Below, in pieces: positions 19,368-28,304 of a stretch of 64,000 nt of DNA. A program made the position numbers and the translations under genes. The notes beneath the pieces are model-generated. The model was not told the DNA's origin. It made no database searches and was given only the letters and a program-made list of their open reading frames with translations. The first letter of the stretch is position 1; every line of letters starts with the position of its first letter. The DNA comes from Paracoccus amoyensis (GTDB lineage Bacteria > Pseudomonadota > Alphaproteobacteria > Rhodobacterales > Rhodobacteraceae): NCBI RefSeq assembly GCF_014490725.1, contig NZ_JACOQL010000001.1, positions 1-64,000 on the forward strand, in the 5' to 3' direction.

Positions 19368-19491
19368 CCTGCTATCTCCCCATGGCTGGATTGGCTCAGA
19401 TTATACGCATGAGTGTGGTGGAAATAGGGGCCTGACGGCTGGATGAAGCGGAAATATTAGTGTTATTCACTCGTCAATTGAGGAAGTGCAT

Positions 19492-19953
19492 ATGAAAATC
19501 ACCATAGATTCGATTGACCGCAAGATTCTTGCCGCCGTGCAGAAGCATGGGCGTATCACCCTGGCCGAATTGGCCGAACAGGTGGGCCTGTCTGCAACGC
19601 CCTGCAAGCGACGCTTGGCCCGGCTGGAAGAAAGCGGCGTGATTGCCGATTATCACGCGCGTATCGATCCGGTCGCCAGCGGGTTCGGCATTACTGTCTT
19701 TGTCTCGGTCGAATTGGAGCGGCAGCACGTCGATGAGCTGACCCGGTTTCAGCAGGCTGTGGCAGGCTTCGCCGAGGTCGTGACAGGCGTGCTGATGACG
19801 GGCAGTCAGGATTTCCTGCTGGAAGTGGCGGTCGAAAGTTTAGATGAATATGAGCGCTTTTTGCAAACGCGGCTGTTGAAGCTGGAAAATATCCGCGCCG
19901 TCCGGTCGCGCTTTGCACTGCGCAAGTTCATCGACAGATCACGGATCCCATAA
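19492..19953 (+). CDS. bkdR: Lrp/AsnC family regulator, probable activator of the bkd operon
   Basis: The 153-residue protein starts at ATG 19492 behind GAGGAAG; a GTG at 19486 overlaps the RBS. The N-terminal helix-turn-helix (TLAELAEQVGLSATPCKRRLARLEESGVI) is followed by the RAM ligand-binding domain (VFVSVELERQHVDELTRFQ...VLMTGSQDFLLEV). It is transcribed away from the leucine dehydrogenase-bkd operon across a 124-base gap. In Pseudomonas and relatives a divergent Lrp-type BkdR activates bkd genes in response to branched-chain amino acids; the same role is inferred here. Confidence 0.88.
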   Translation: MKITIDSIDRKILAAVQKHGRITLAELAEQVGLSATPCKRRLARLEESGVIADYHARIDPVASGFGITVFVSVELERQHVDELTRFQQAVAGFAEVVTGVLMTGSQDFLLEVAVESLDEYERFLQTRLLKLENIRAVRSRFALRKFIDRSRIP

Positions 19954-19969
19954 GTGGTGGGCGGTCGGG

Positions 19970-20947
19970 TCAGGCGTTGCGTTTGAACGCACCGGGGCTT
20001 TGACCGGTCCATTTCATATAGGCGCGGTGAAACGCACTGGGTTCGCTGTAACCCAATTCCGTCGCGACCTGCGCTACGGTCATATCTTGCGTCAAAAGCC
20101 GCTGGGCCAGGACCGAGCGCAATTCATCCTTGATCGCGCCGAAGCTTTGCCCATCGCTGCGCAACCTGCGGCGCAACGTGGCTGTAGACAGACCCAGCTG
20201 TGCTGCCATTTCCTCGAACCCCGGCCAATTGATCGGGGCGATCGCGCCCAGTCGTGCACGAATACGGGCCGATAGATCGTCGTCGTGGCGATAACGGATC
20301 AGCAAATTTGCCGGCGTGCCGCGCAGAAAGCTTTCCAATGCGGTTTCACTTCGCACGACCGGCAAGGGCAGGTAGGTGGAATCGAAAACCAGATTGGTTT
20401 GCGGCTGGTCGAACAGGACGGGCGCGCCGAAAAAAGATCGATAGTCCTGCCGGTCTTTCGGCGCGCGGCAGGCGAAATCCAGGCGCCGCAGCGGTATCCG
20501 CCGACCGATCAGCCAGCAGGCGACCCCCATCAGAATCAGCCAATAGGCGCGATAGGCAAATGCCGGGCGTTGAGCATTGTCGTCCAGCGTGATGATGGCC
20601 AGGCCGTCAGACACGCGCAGGCTGCCACGTGGTTGGTCAAGGATCACGTTCAGAAACTGCAGCGACCGGCGCAGGGCGCGTTCCAGATTGCCGCTGTGCA
20701 GGACCGCGTGACACATCAGATCAAGGCTGCCCGGTCGCATTGCCCGCGCGCCCAGCCCAAAGAACTCGCATTGAATTTCCTTGGCAATCCGCCACCACAA
20801 TCGGCCATATTCATGATTCGTGACGGGACGGTCGACCATCGCAGGCAACCCAGCATCCGCCAGAAGCAGAGCCGCGTCGATGCCATGGCTGCGCACCGCA
20901 TCCAATGCGTCGTTGACGAATCCCGGGGTGATGTTGGCGCGTTCCAT
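19970..20947 (-). CDS. AraC family transcriptional regulator (Arabinose_bd-type N-terminus)
   Basis: The 325-residue protein has a C-terminal AraC double helix-turn-helix (FEEMAAQLGLSTATLRRRLRSDGQSF ... MTVAQVATELGYSEPSAFHRAYMKWTGQSPGAFK). Its roughly 200-residue N-terminal domain is of the PF12625 kind (AGLPAMVDRPVTNHEYGRLWW, LDLMCHAVLHSGNLERALRRSLQFLN). Regulators of this shape, such as OruR/ArgR-like and acyl-CoA pathway regulators, typically sit next to and control a divergent degradation operon. Here that operon is the acyl-CoA ligase to acyl-CoA dehydrogenase set, starting 129 bases away. Confidence 0.9.
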   Translation of the reverse strand: MERANITPGFVNDALDAVRSHGIDAALLLADAGLPAMVDRPVTNHEYGRLWWRIAKEIQCEFFGLGARAMRPGSLDLMCHAVLHSGNLERALRRSLQFLNVILDQPRGSLRVSDGLAIITLDDNAQRPAFAYRAYWLILMGVACWLIGRRIPLRRLDFACRAPKDRQDYRSFFGAPVLFDQPQTNLVFDSTYLPLPVVRSETALESFLRGTPANLLIRYRHDDDLSARIRARLGAIAPINWPGFEEMAAQLGLSTATLRRRLRSDGQSFGAIKDELRSVLAQRLLTQDMTVAQVATELGYSEPSAFHRAYMKWTGQSPGAFKRNA

Positions 20948-21075
20948 GGCTGACTGGTATTGTAAAATCGATCACTTATATCTGCATTCAATGTCATTGT
21001 TTGCAATATGGGTAAGTGTAAAATTCGCCTATCATACCCCGCGAGGAGGCGGGACATGGCAGGAGGAGCTTTCGC

Positions 21076-22743
21076 ATGCATGCGCAAATGATTTCACCAC
21101 CGTCGATGACCTATGACGACGCCGCCAGTAATTTTCGGATCGAAGATGAGATCGCCCGCCTTTCAGGTGATTTGGACAATCTGAACGGCTGCGTCGAATG
21201 CGTTGACCGCTATGTCGGGCAGAACCGGCTGGCCCTGCGCGCGGTTTCTGCTGCGGGTCATATCACCGAATACACGTTCGAGGATCTGCAACGGTTGTCG
21301 GCGCGGATGGCGAACGTCATGGCCGGGTGGGGCATCGGCGCTGGCGACGTTGTCGCGGGGTTGCTGCCGCGCACCATCGAACTGGTGGCAACGATCCTGG
21401 GGGCGTGGCGGCTGGGCGCGGTTTATCAGCCGCTGTTCTGCGCCTTTGGACCTTCGGCCATCGAACATCGCTTCAACACCAGCGGCGCCAAGCTGGTCGT
21501 CACCAATATGGCGAACCGCGCCAAACTGGCCCAGATCGCCAACTGCCCGCAGGTCGCAACCGTGATCGACGCTGGCGAGGTTCTGCCGCAGGGCGATATC
21601 GACTTGCGTGCGCAGCTTGCGGCAGCATCGCCTGAATTTGCCCCGGTCATGCGGCGTGGCGACGATCTGCTGATGATGATGTCCACATCCGGCACGACCG
21701 GCCTGCCCAAGGGGGTGCCTGTGCCGCTGCGCGCAATGCTGGCCTTCGGGGCTTATATGCGCAACGCCATTGGCCTGCGGGAAGATGACGTATTCTGGAA
21801 TATCGCCGATCCGGGTTGGGCCTATGGCCTTTATTACGCGATCACCGGGCCGCTGCAGCTGGGAATTGCAACGACCCTGTATGAGGGCGGCTTTACCGCC
21901 GACAGCACCTATGACCTGATCGAACGTCTGGGCGTCACCAGCCTTGCGGGGTCGCCCACAGCCTTTCGTCTGCTGATCGCGGCAGGACCGCAAGCCGCGA
22001 CGCGGATCAAGGGAAAACTGCGCTGCGTCTCCTCGGCCGGTGAGCCGCTGAACCCAGAGGTTATCCGCTGGTTTGACGAATACCTGTCGGTGCCGATCTT
22101 TGACCATTACGGTCAGACGGAAACCGGCATGACGGTGAACAATCACCACGGTTTGACCCATCATGTCCGCGCAGGCTCGGCCGGGTTCGCCATGCCGGGA
22201 TATCGCGTCGCCATTCTTGACGAGCACGGAAAAGAGTTGGGACCGAACCAGCCGGGCATTCTGGCCATTGATATCGCGAAATCGCCACTGTTGTTCTTTA
22301 CCGGCTACCATCAGAAAGACACGCCCGCGATCGCTGGCGGATATTACCGCACTGGCGACACGGTTGAATTCGAGCCGGACGGGTCCGTCAGCTTTGTCGG
22401 ACGGTCGGATGATATCATCACATCCTCGGGCTATCGCATCGGTCCGTTTGATGTGGAAAGCGCGTTGGTGGAACATCCCGCCGTCAATGAGGCGGCGGTG
22501 ATCGGCGTTCCCGACCCCGAGCGGACCGAACTGGTCAAGGCTTTCGTGATCCTGTCGCCCGGTTATTCGGGCAGCGACGAATTGGCCCAAGACCTGCGCC
22601 AGCATGTCAAAACGCGCATGGCTGCCCATGCCTATCCCCGCTTGATCGACTTCGTGGCCGAGCTGCCCAAGACGCCAAGTGGCAAAATCCAGCGCTTTCT
22701 TCTGCGCAAGGCAGAGATCGAAAAACAACAGGCCGAGGGCTGA
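21076..22743 (+). CDS. Acyl-CoA synthetase (AMP-forming ligase)
   Basis: The 555-residue protein starts at ATG 21076 behind AGGAGGAGC. It activates a carboxylic acid through an acyl-adenylate. Core motifs are present: MMSTSGTTGLPKGVPVP (about residues 201-217), FDHYGQTETGM, YYRTGDTVEFEPDGSVSFVGRSDD and the C-terminal lysine motif TPSGKIQRFLLRK. It is closest in style to acetoacetyl/medium or branched short-chain acyl-CoA synthetases. As first gene of a four-gene operon beside bkd genes, the substrate may be a branched short-chain acid, but this is inference. Confidence 0.92.
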   Translation: MHAQMISPPSMTYDDAASNFRIEDEIARLSGDLDNLNGCVECVDRYVGQNRLALRAVSAAGHITEYTFEDLQRLSARMANVMAGWGIGAGDVVAGLLPRTIELVATILGAWRLGAVYQPLFCAFGPSAIEHRFNTSGAKLVVTNMANRAKLAQIANCPQVATVIDAGEVLPQGDIDLRAQLAAASPEFAPVMRRGDDLLMMMSTSGTTGLPKGVPVPLRAMLAFGAYMRNAIGLREDDVFWNIADPGWAYGLYYAITGPLQLGIATTLYEGGFTADSTYDLIERLGVTSLAGSPTAFRLLIAAGPQAATRIKGKLRCVSSAGEPLNPEVIRWFDEYLSVPIFDHYGQTETGMTVNNHHGLTHHVRAGSAGFAMPGYRVAILDEHGKELGPNQPGILAIDIAKSPLLFFTGYHQKDTPAIAGGYYRTGDTVEFEPDGSVSFVGRSDDIITSSGYRIGPFDVESALVEHPAVNEAAVIGVPDPERTELVKAFVILSPGYSGSDELAQDLRQHVKTRMAAHAYPRLIDFVAELPKTPSGKIQRFLLRKAEIEKQQAEG

Positions 22744-22745
22744 GA

Positions 22746-23513
22746 ATGCAGATAAAAGACCATGTGTTTCTGATCACCGGCGCGGGTTCCGGTCTTGGGC
22801 ATGCCGTCGCGCAGATGGTGGTGCAGCAGGGGGGCCACGCTGTTCTGCTGGATGTGAACGGGGATGCGGGGCGCGCGGTGGCCGATCAGCTTGGCCCGAA
22901 CGCTGTCTTTCATCGCACCGATGTCACCAGCGATGCCGAAGGGCAGGCCGCGGTGCAAGCGGCGCTTGACGCCTTTGGGCGCGTCGATGTGCTGGTCAAC
23001 TGCGCGGGCGTAGCGCCGGGCGAGAAAATTCTGGGCCGCGACGGGCCGCATAAGCTGGACAGCTTTGCCCGCGCCGTTTCGATCAACCTGATCGGCACGT
23101 TCAACATGCTGCGCCTTGCGGCCGAGGCGATGCAGAGGAACGAACCGGGCTCGTCGGGTGAACGTGGCGTGGTGATCAACACGGCCTCGATCGCGGCTTA
23201 TGACGGGCAGATCGGGCAGGCGGCCTATGCCTCGTCCAAGGGGGCGGTGGCGTCGCTGACGCTGCCCGCCGCGCGCGAGCTGGCGCGGCACGGGATCAGG
23301 GTCGTGACCATCGCACCGGGGATCTTCGCCACCCCGATGATGAAGGGCTTGCCGCAGGACGTGCAGGATTCGCTGGGCGCATCGGTGCCTTTCCCGTCCC
23401 GGTTGGGCGATCCGGCGGAATACGCCAATCTGGTCCGCCATATCGTTGAAAATCAGATGTTGAATGGCGAGGTGATCCGGCTTGACGGTGCCTTGCGCAT
23501 GGCTGCGAAGTAA
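22746..23513 (+). CDS. SDR family 3-hydroxyacyl-CoA dehydrogenase (HSD17B10-like)
   Basis: The 255-residue protein follows the ligase by two bases. It is a classical short-chain dehydrogenase: cofactor motif TGAGSGLGHA (about 11-20), NCAGVAPGEK and catalytic Ser/Tyr/Lys in NTASIAAYDGQIGQAAYASSKG (Y about 161, K about 165). The overall pattern (IKDHVFLITGAGSGLG, FARAVSINLIGTFNMLRLAAEAM, TPMMKGLP) matches 3-hydroxyacyl-CoA / 2-methyl-3-hydroxybutyryl-CoA dehydrogenase type 2. It would oxidise the 3-hydroxyacyl-CoA before thiolysis. Confidence 0.88.
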   Translation: MQIKDHVFLITGAGSGLGHAVAQMVVQQGGHAVLLDVNGDAGRAVADQLGPNAVFHRTDVTSDAEGQAAVQAALDAFGRVDVLVNCAGVAPGEKILGRDGPHKLDSFARAVSINLIGTFNMLRLAAEAMQRNEPGSSGERGVVINTASIAAYDGQIGQAAYASSKGAVASLTLPAARELARHGIRVVTIAPGIFATPMMKGLPQDVQDSLGASVPFPSRLGDPAEYANLVRHIVENQMLNGEVIRLDGALRMAAK

Positions 23514-23523
23514 GGAGGATTTC

Positions 23524-24714
23524 ATGTCATCTTCAGATCCAATCGTCATCGTCGGCGCAGCCCGCACCCCGATGGGCGGCTTTCAGGGCGATCTGTCCGG
23601 CGCGACGGCTGCCGAACTGGGCGCCGCTGCAATCGGCGCCGCAGTCGCGAGTGCAACCATCGTCCCGGAAGCGGTCGAGGAAATCATCATGGGGTGTGTT
23701 CTACCCGCCGGGCAGGGACAGGCCCCGGCACGTCAGGCCGCGATCAAGGCTGGCCTGCCATTGGGCGCGGGCGCGACCACCATCAACAAGATGTGCGGAT
23801 CGGGCATGAAGGCCGCGATGCTGGCCCATGACCTGCTTATCGCGGGCACGGCAGATGTCATTGTCGCGGGTGGCATGGAAAGCATGACGAATGCGCCCTA
23901 CCTGTTGCCCAAAGCGCGGGGCGGTTTTCGTATGGGGCACGGGCAGGTCATGGACCACATGTTCCTTGACGGGCTTGAGGACGCTTATGACAAGGGCCGC
24001 CTGATGGGCACCTTTGCCGAAGATTGTGCCCAGTCCTATCAGTTCACCCGTGAAGCGCAGGACGAATTTGCCATCACCTCGCTGACCCGTGCGCAACGGG
24101 CGATCGCCGACGGTCTGTTCGCGGCCGAGGTCGCGCCGATGACGGTCAGGTCCGGCAGAACCGAAACTGTCGTCACCATCGACGAACAACCCGGCAAGGC
24201 GCGTCTGGACAAGATCCCGACCCTTCGCCCGGCCTTCCGCGAAGATGGCACGGTCACGGCGGCGAACTCTTCCTCGATCTCTGACGGCGGTGCCGCGCTG
24301 GTCCTGATGCGCCTGTCTCAGGCGGAAAAGCGCGGTCTGACCCCGCGTGCGGTGATCGTTGGCCATTCCACCCACGCCGACAAACCGAACCTGTTCCCGA
24401 CCGCCCCGATTGGCGCGATGAAGAAACTGGCCCAGAAAACCGGCTGGAACCTGAATGACGTTGATCTGTTCGAGGTGAACGAGGCGTTCGCCGTCGTCGC
24501 CATGGCCGCGATGCGCGATCTGGATTTGCCGCATGACAAGGTGAACATCCACGGTGGTGCCTGTGCGCTTGGCCACCCGATCGGCGCATCTGGTGCGCGT
24601 GTCATGGTCACGCTGCTGAATGCGCTGGAAACGCATGGACTGAATCGCGGCGTTGCCTCACTCTGCATTGGCGGGGGCGAGGCGACCGCAGTCGCAATCG
24701 AAAGGTTCAACTGA
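23524..24714 (+). CDS. Acetyl-CoA acyltransferase (thiolase)
   Basis: The 396-residue protein starts at ATG 23524 behind AAGGAGGATTTC; an in-frame start at 23482 overlaps the SDR gene and is unlikely. The thiolase marks are complete: active-site Cys in [13 protein letters not shown] (about C92), [12 protein letters not shown], and the C-terminal [16 protein letters not shown] with catalytic His and the last Cys in [11 protein letters not shown]. It cleaves a 3-ketoacyl-CoA (or 2-methylacetoacetyl-CoA) to shorter acyl-CoAs. Its stop shares one base with the start of the acyl-CoA dehydrogenase gene. Confidence 0.93.
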   Translation: MSSSDPIVIVGAARTPMGGFQGDLSGATAAELGAAAIGAAVASATIVPEAVEEIIMGCVLPAGQGQAPARQAAIKAGLPLGAGATTINKMCGSGMKAAMLAHDLLIAGTADVIVAGGMESMTNAPYLLPKARGGFRMGHGQVMDHMFLDGLEDAYDKGRLMGTFAEDCAQSYQFTREAQDEFAITSLTRAQRAIADGLFAAEVAPMTVRSGRTETVVTIDEQPGKARLDKIPTLRPAFREDGTVTAANSSSISDGGAALVLMRLSQAEKRGLTPRAVIVGHSTHADKPNLFPTAPIGAMKKLAQKTGWNLNDVDLFEVNEAFAVVAMAAMRDLDLPHDKVNIHGGACALGHPIGASGARVMVTLLNALETHGLNRGVASLCIGGGEATAVAIERFN

Positions 24715-25841
24715 TGATACTGAACGACACTCAGGAACAAATCCGCGATGCAGCCCGCGATTTCGCGCAGGAACGCCTGGCCCCCGGTGCGGCGGAGCGC
24801 GACGCCCAGTCCCGCTTTCCCCGCGAAGAGCTGGATGAGATGGGTCAGCTTGGCTTTCTGGGCATGCTGGTGCCGGAAGAATATGGCGGATCGGAGCTTG
24901 GCACGGTTGCCTATGCTCTTGCGCTGGAAGAAATCGCAGCGGGCGATGGCCCCTGTTCCACCATCGTGTCGGTGCACAGTTCAGTCGGCTGCATGCCGAT
25001 CGTGAAATACGGCACCGAAGAACAGAAGCGGAAATACCTGCCCAAGCTGGCATCGGGTGAATGGATCGGGGGCTTTGCGCTGACTGAACCTTCGACCGGA
25101 TCGGATGCCGCTGCGATCCGAACCCGCGCTGTGCGTGACGGCGACCACTATGTTCTGAACGGATCAAAACAGTTCATCACCTCGGGCAAGAACGGCCAGC
25201 TGATCATCGTGTTCGCCGTGACCGATCCTTCGGCGGGCAAGAAGGGCATCACCGCCTTCATCGTGCCGACCGATACCCCCGGTTACGAGGTGATGTCGGT
25301 TGAAAAGAAGCTGGGCCTGCACAGCACCGATACCTGCGCGCTGTCCTTTACCGATATGCGCATCCCGGTTGAAAATCGGCTGGGCGAGGAAGGCGAGGGG
25401 CTGAAGATCGCGCTGGCCAACCTGGAGGGCGGCCGCATCGGCATTGCCGCGCAATCCGTCGGCATGGCCCGTGCGGCATTCGAACATGCCCGCGATTATG
25501 CGAAAGAGCGGATCACCTTTGGCAAGCCCATCATCCAGCATCAGGCAGTCGCCTTCATGTTGGCCGATATGGCGACGCGGATCGAGACCGCGCATCAGAT
25601 GGTCCTGCACGCAGCCGCGTTGCGCGAAGCGGGTCTGCCCTGCCTGACCGAGGCCTCCATGGCAAAGCTGGTGGCGTCAGAGATGGCCGAAAAGGTCTGT
25701 TCGGACGCGATCCAGATTCATGGTGGTTATGGCTATCTGCGGGACTACCCCGTTGAACGCATCTATCGTGATGTCCGCGTGACGCAAATCTATGAAGGCA
25801 CCAGCGAGGTGCAGCGTCTGGTCATTGCCCGCGCCCTGTAG
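24714..25841 (+). CDS. Acyl-CoA dehydrogenase (short/branched-chain type)
   Basis: The 375-residue flavoprotein overlaps the thiolase stop (TGATG). FAD-binding and substrate segments are clear: [83 protein letters not shown] and [17 protein letters not shown], where the Glu of YEG is the usual catalytic base. It would form the 2,3-double bond of branched short-chain acyl-CoAs. A hairpin at 25857-25893 ends the operon. No enoyl-CoA hydratase is encoded here, so that step must come from elsewhere. Confidence 0.93.
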   Translation: MILNDTQEQIRDAARDFAQERLAPGAAERDAQSRFPREELDEMGQLGFLGMLVPEEYGGSELGTVAYALALEEIAAGDGPCSTIVSVHSSVGCMPIVKYGTEEQKRKYLPKLASGEWIGGFALTEPSTGSDAAAIRTRAVRDGDHYVLNGSKQFITSGKNGQLIIVFAVTDPSAGKKGITAFIVPTDTPGYEVMSVEKKLGLHSTDTCALSFTDMRIPVENRLGEEGEGLKIALANLEGGRIGIAAQSVGMARAAFEHARDYAKERITFGKPIIQHQAVAFMLADMATRIETAHQMVLHAAALREAGLPCLTEASMAKLVASEMAEKVCSDAIQIHGGYGYLRDYPVERIYRDVRVTQIYEGTSEVQRLVIARAL

Positions 25842-25856
25842 CCTCGCAAGAATCAA

Positions 25857-25893
25857 ATACGTGCTTGCCCCTGTTCGGTTTGCAAGCACGTAT
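25857..25893. terminator. Bidirectional hairpin between convergent acyl-CoA dehydrogenase and DUF2189 genes
   Basis: ATACGTGCTTGC (25857-25868) and GCAAGCACGTAT (25882-25893) form a perfect 12-bp stem with a 13-base loop. It sits 16 bases after one stop and 25 bases from the other. There is no T tract, so Rho-independent action is not certain. Confidence 0.65.
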
Positions 25894-25917
25894 GGACGCA
25901 TGGGCAGATCGCGTGGC

Positions 25918-26784
25918 TCAGGCGGGCCAGCTGACTGCCCGGCGATAAAGGTGCCACGTGGCATGCCCAAGGACAGGCAGCACCACGATAAGTCCGGCGA
26001 AAACCGGAACCGAACCCAGCATCAGCGCAAGCGCGACAATCAGTCCCCAGATTGCGGTCATGCCCGGATTGTGGCGCGCGAAAGCCAGCGACGTCGACAA
26101 GGCCACCGGCACGCCTACCGGGCGGTCGATCAGCATCGGAAATGAAACGATGCTGATGCACAGCACCACGGCTGCAAAGATGAAGCCCGCGCCAAAGCCC
26201 AGAATGATCATCGCCCAACCCGCATTGGTGGTAAAGGCGTCGCGCAGCAGGTCCAGCAGGCTGTCGTAGGACGCAGGACCAAGTGTTGCCGCCCAGATCG
26301 CATGTGCCACGATCATCCAAAGGACGAATATCGCCACAAGCAACAATCCCAGGGTCAGCACCGGTCCCAAGACACGCCCCCTGAGCGTCGTGAATGCTGC
26401 ACGCCAGTCGGTTGCATCGCCCCGCTCTCTCCGTCGGCTCATTTCATAAAGGCCGATCGCGGCGACAGGCCCGATCAGGGGAAACCCCGCGGCCAATGGG
26501 AACAACAGGTGGATCTGGCCCGCGTTGAACGTCCAAACGGCCAAAACAAAACCAATAATCGGATACAGCACCACAGCACTGATCACGTCCGAGCGGAGCG
26601 CGGCAAAATCTTCAATGCCCAAGCGAAGTGCTGTCCGAATATCGGCCATGCCGATCCGGTTGATTCTGGGGCGGGCCATGTCGTGACTGGCCACGCCCTC
26701 GACAGCTGCACCTAAGCCACGACCGGCACCAGCCAATCGTTGTGCGCCCCAGCTTAATGGATTTCCAATCGTTTCTCGGGTCAT
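25918..26784 (-). CDS. DUF2189 family integral membrane protein
   Basis: The 288-residue protein has six hydrophobic segments (around VISAVVLYPIIGFVLAVWTF, FPLIGPVAAIGLYEMSRR, GPVLTLGLLLVAIFVLWMIV, GFGAGFIFAAVVLCISIVSF, AIWGLIVALALMLGSVPVFA and LIVVLPVLGHATWHLYRRAV). The DUF2189 features GPVAAIGLYEMSRRRERG and VSFPMLIDRPVGVPVAL are present, as is the closing LGHATWHLYR pattern. The N-terminal 60 residues are cytoplasmic. The family is common in Rhodobacteraceae and has no established role. It is the last chromosomal gene before the integrated element. Confidence 0.85.
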   Translation of the reverse strand: MTRETIGNPLSWGAQRLAGAGRGLGAAVEGVASHDMARPRINRIGMADIRTALRLGIEDFAALRSDVISAVVLYPIIGFVLAVWTFNAGQIHLLFPLAAGFPLIGPVAAIGLYEMSRRRERGDATDWRAAFTTLRGRVLGPVLTLGLLLVAIFVLWMIVAHAIWAATLGPASYDSLLDLLRDAFTTNAGWAMIILGFGAGFIFAAVVLCISIVSFPMLIDRPVGVPVALSTSLAFARHNPGMTAIWGLIVALALMLGSVPVFAGLIVVLPVLGHATWHLYRRAVSWPA

Positions 26785-27110
26785 GACTGCATCCTCCCTG
26801 TCTGGAGGGCCCGGTATCGGGCAAAGCGTCAGCCGAAGACCCCGGCATCCGCCCGCAAAGCTGCCGGGCCGAACCGTCCTTGCACGACAGCATAGCAGAT
26901 CCCGCCCGCTATTGCACCTTTCGAATGCGTGAAAATGCCGAGAGGCCTTTGCTCAAAGCCCCCCAAGCCCATCAATCACGCTGGGCAAAGCCGACCATTT
27001 CAGCCACGTTGCGTAGGCCGAAAACTGGCAAACTTCGGTTCATGAAATGGGCGGGACGAGGTTTCATTGCGCAGTTGAACTGCGCATGACCGGGCTGTGA
27101 ATCTGGACGG
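26785..27110. other. Intergenic region left of the integrated element
   Basis: No gene is seen here. It should hold the promoter of the leftward DUF2189 gene. Near its right end is a perfect dyad, TGCGCAGTT-g-AACTGCGCA (27068-27086), 25 bases outside the left attachment repeat. The dyad may be an operator or a terminator arm; nothing links it to a known regulator. Confidence 0.5.
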
Positions 27111-27127
27111 AGTGGCAGCCCGTAGGG
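27111..27127. repeat. Left attachment-site repeat (attL) of the integrated element
   Basis: AGTGGCAGCCCGTAGGG (27111-27127) is an exact copy of 37307-37323, which covers the 3' end of tRNA-Glu. Short direct copies of a tRNA 3' end at the far side of an integrase-bearing segment mark the target duplication of tyrosine recombinases. Confidence 0.85.
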
Positions 27128-27155
27128 TCAACTTCATTTCCTCATGAAATCAACG

Positions 27156-27185
27156 CCTCTGTTAGCCCGAATGGGCTGACAGAGG
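27156..27185. other. Strong hairpin just inside attL
   Basis: CCTCTGTTAGCCC (27156-27168) pairs with GGGCTGACAGAGG (27173-27185) through 13 pairs (one G-U) around a GAAT tetraloop. It lies 28 bases inside the left repeat and 30 bases before the first gene's earliest annotated start. It could be an insulating terminator, a 5'-leader structure or part of the integrase binding region. Confidence 0.55.
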
Positions 27186-27214
27186 TCATTGAAAACACTT
27201 CCGAAAATCTAGAT

Positions 27215-27538
27215 TTGCCCTGCGAGAAATCGGGCGAATTCACGCAAGAAGAATACGCGCGAAACCTTCGCCGCGAAGCGCTTGCCCATGCCCTAATTTC
27301 CGCGGTCATCGACTGCGATCCTGATGACCGCCTGCCGTTCATAGAGGCGGTCTATGAGGGGCTGCGGGCGGGCCAGCCGGTGCCGCTATTTGGTCGGCTA
27401 ATGGCCGAGGCCAATTTCTGGGCCAATCTTGCCAGCCGGGCCGAACGGAAGGCGTATTGCGCCGCATCCTTCGCCAGACTGTCACCAGCTGATCAGGCGG
27501 CGTTCCTGTCCTTCGCAGAACGGCAGGTGGCGGCATGA
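27215..27538 (+). CDS. Small element-encoded protein of unknown function
   Basis: The frame is open from 27101 and gives at least 107 residues from a TTG at 27215. No ATG or GTG and no clear RBS is available after the stop at 27098-27100, so the start is uncertain. The protein is helical and Ala/Arg/Glu-rich (EEYARNLRREALAHALISAVID, FGRLMAEANFWANLASRAERKAYCAASFARLSPADQAAFLSFAERQV). Its stop overlaps the connector gene as ATGA. Small helical proteins of this sort often precede head-tail connector genes in Rhodobacteraceae prophages. I cannot assign a function. Confidence 0.6.
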   Translation: MPCEKSGEFTQEEYARNLRREALAHALISAVIDCDPDDRLPFIEAVYEGLRAGQPVPLFGRLMAEANFWANLASRAERKAYCAASFARLSPADQAAFLSFAERQVAA

Positions 27539-28068
27539 ATATCCAACGCCTGAACCGAACCGACATGACCAGCGACATGCTGGCCGAGGCGAAGTCTCTG
27601 GCTCGGGTCATGCATGACGATGAAGATGCTGACCTGTATCGCATGGTCAATGCCGCCGCGCTCGAGGCCGAGGAGCTGGCCCAGATTGCGCTGCTGCATC
27701 AGACGGTGCGTGTGACGCTGGATGGCTGGCCGCGTGGCAGTTCCTTCGCCCTGCCGATTGCGCCGCTGCTGGACTGGTCAACCGTCCAGATCACCGCTGA
27801 CGACACCGCCTTTGAGGATTTCAGCGTCATTACCGGGCAGCGCCCCGCGATCCGGGCAACCGGCCCGCGCCCCTGTGGCGTCGTGGTGATCGAGTATCAG
27901 GCCGGATTCGGTGCAGATGGCACTGACCTGCCTGCCGACTTGAGGCAGGCTGTCCTCGATCAGGTGGTGGCCTATTTCGACGCGCGTGGGCCGGGTGATC
28001 CCAAGGCCGTAGCGCTTTCGCCTCACTTCGTCCGCATCGTCGGGCGCTATCGGCGGGTGCGGGCATGA
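27535..28068 (+). CDS. Phage head-tail connector protein (gp6-like)
   Basis: The 177-residue protein overlaps its neighbours on both sides by four bases. It has the features of gp6-like connectors: an N-terminal helical part (EDADLYRMVNAAALEAEELAQIAL), then a beta-rich middle beginning TVRVTLDGWPRGSSFALPIAPLL, and a C-terminal part with VVIEYQAGFGADGTDLPADLRQAVLDQVVAYFDARG. Connectors form a ring below the portal and prepare the head for the tail. Here it lies upstream of terL rather than after the capsid gene, which is unusual. Confidence 0.75.
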   Translation: MNIQRLNRTDMTSDMLAEAKSLARVMHDDEDADLYRMVNAAALEAEELAQIALLHQTVRVTLDGWPRGSSFALPIAPLLDWSTVQITADDTAFEDFSVITGQRPAIRATGPRPCGVVVIEYQAGFGADGTDLPADLRQAVLDQVVAYFDARGPGDPKAVALSPHFVRIVGRYRRVRA

Positions 28069-28304
28069 GTGCCGAACAATTCTACACCGGCGATCCCGAG
28101 GTGGATCACCTGCTGTTCAGCTGGCGGCGTGTCATTGCCGACGCAACGGGCTGGTCTCGGGGCTTTGCTCTGTCCATCCAGCGCGCTCGCAAGCGTCCGG
28201 GCTGGACGCCCAGCACCCGGCAACTGTCGGTCATGCGTCAGCTGGTGGCCGAGCTGCCAGCGGTGTCGGGGGAGGGTGATGGCGACCTGATCGACAGGGA
28301 CTGA
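28065..28304 (+). CDS. Small element protein of unknown function
   Basis: The 79-residue protein starts with ATG 28065, overlapping the connector stop as ATGA. The pattern W-x-R-A-I-D-like helix, then SRGFALSIQRARKRPGWTPSTRQLSVMRQLVAEL, is typical of small phage early or packaging-associated proteins. It is basic in the middle and could bind nucleic acid. A small terminase subunit is otherwise missing in the element, and this is one of the few candidates by position, but no motif supports it. Confidence 0.6.
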   Translation: MSAEQFYTGDPEVDHLLFSWRRVIADATGWSRGFALSIQRARKRPGWTPSTRQLSVMRQLVAELPAVSGEGDGDLIDRD

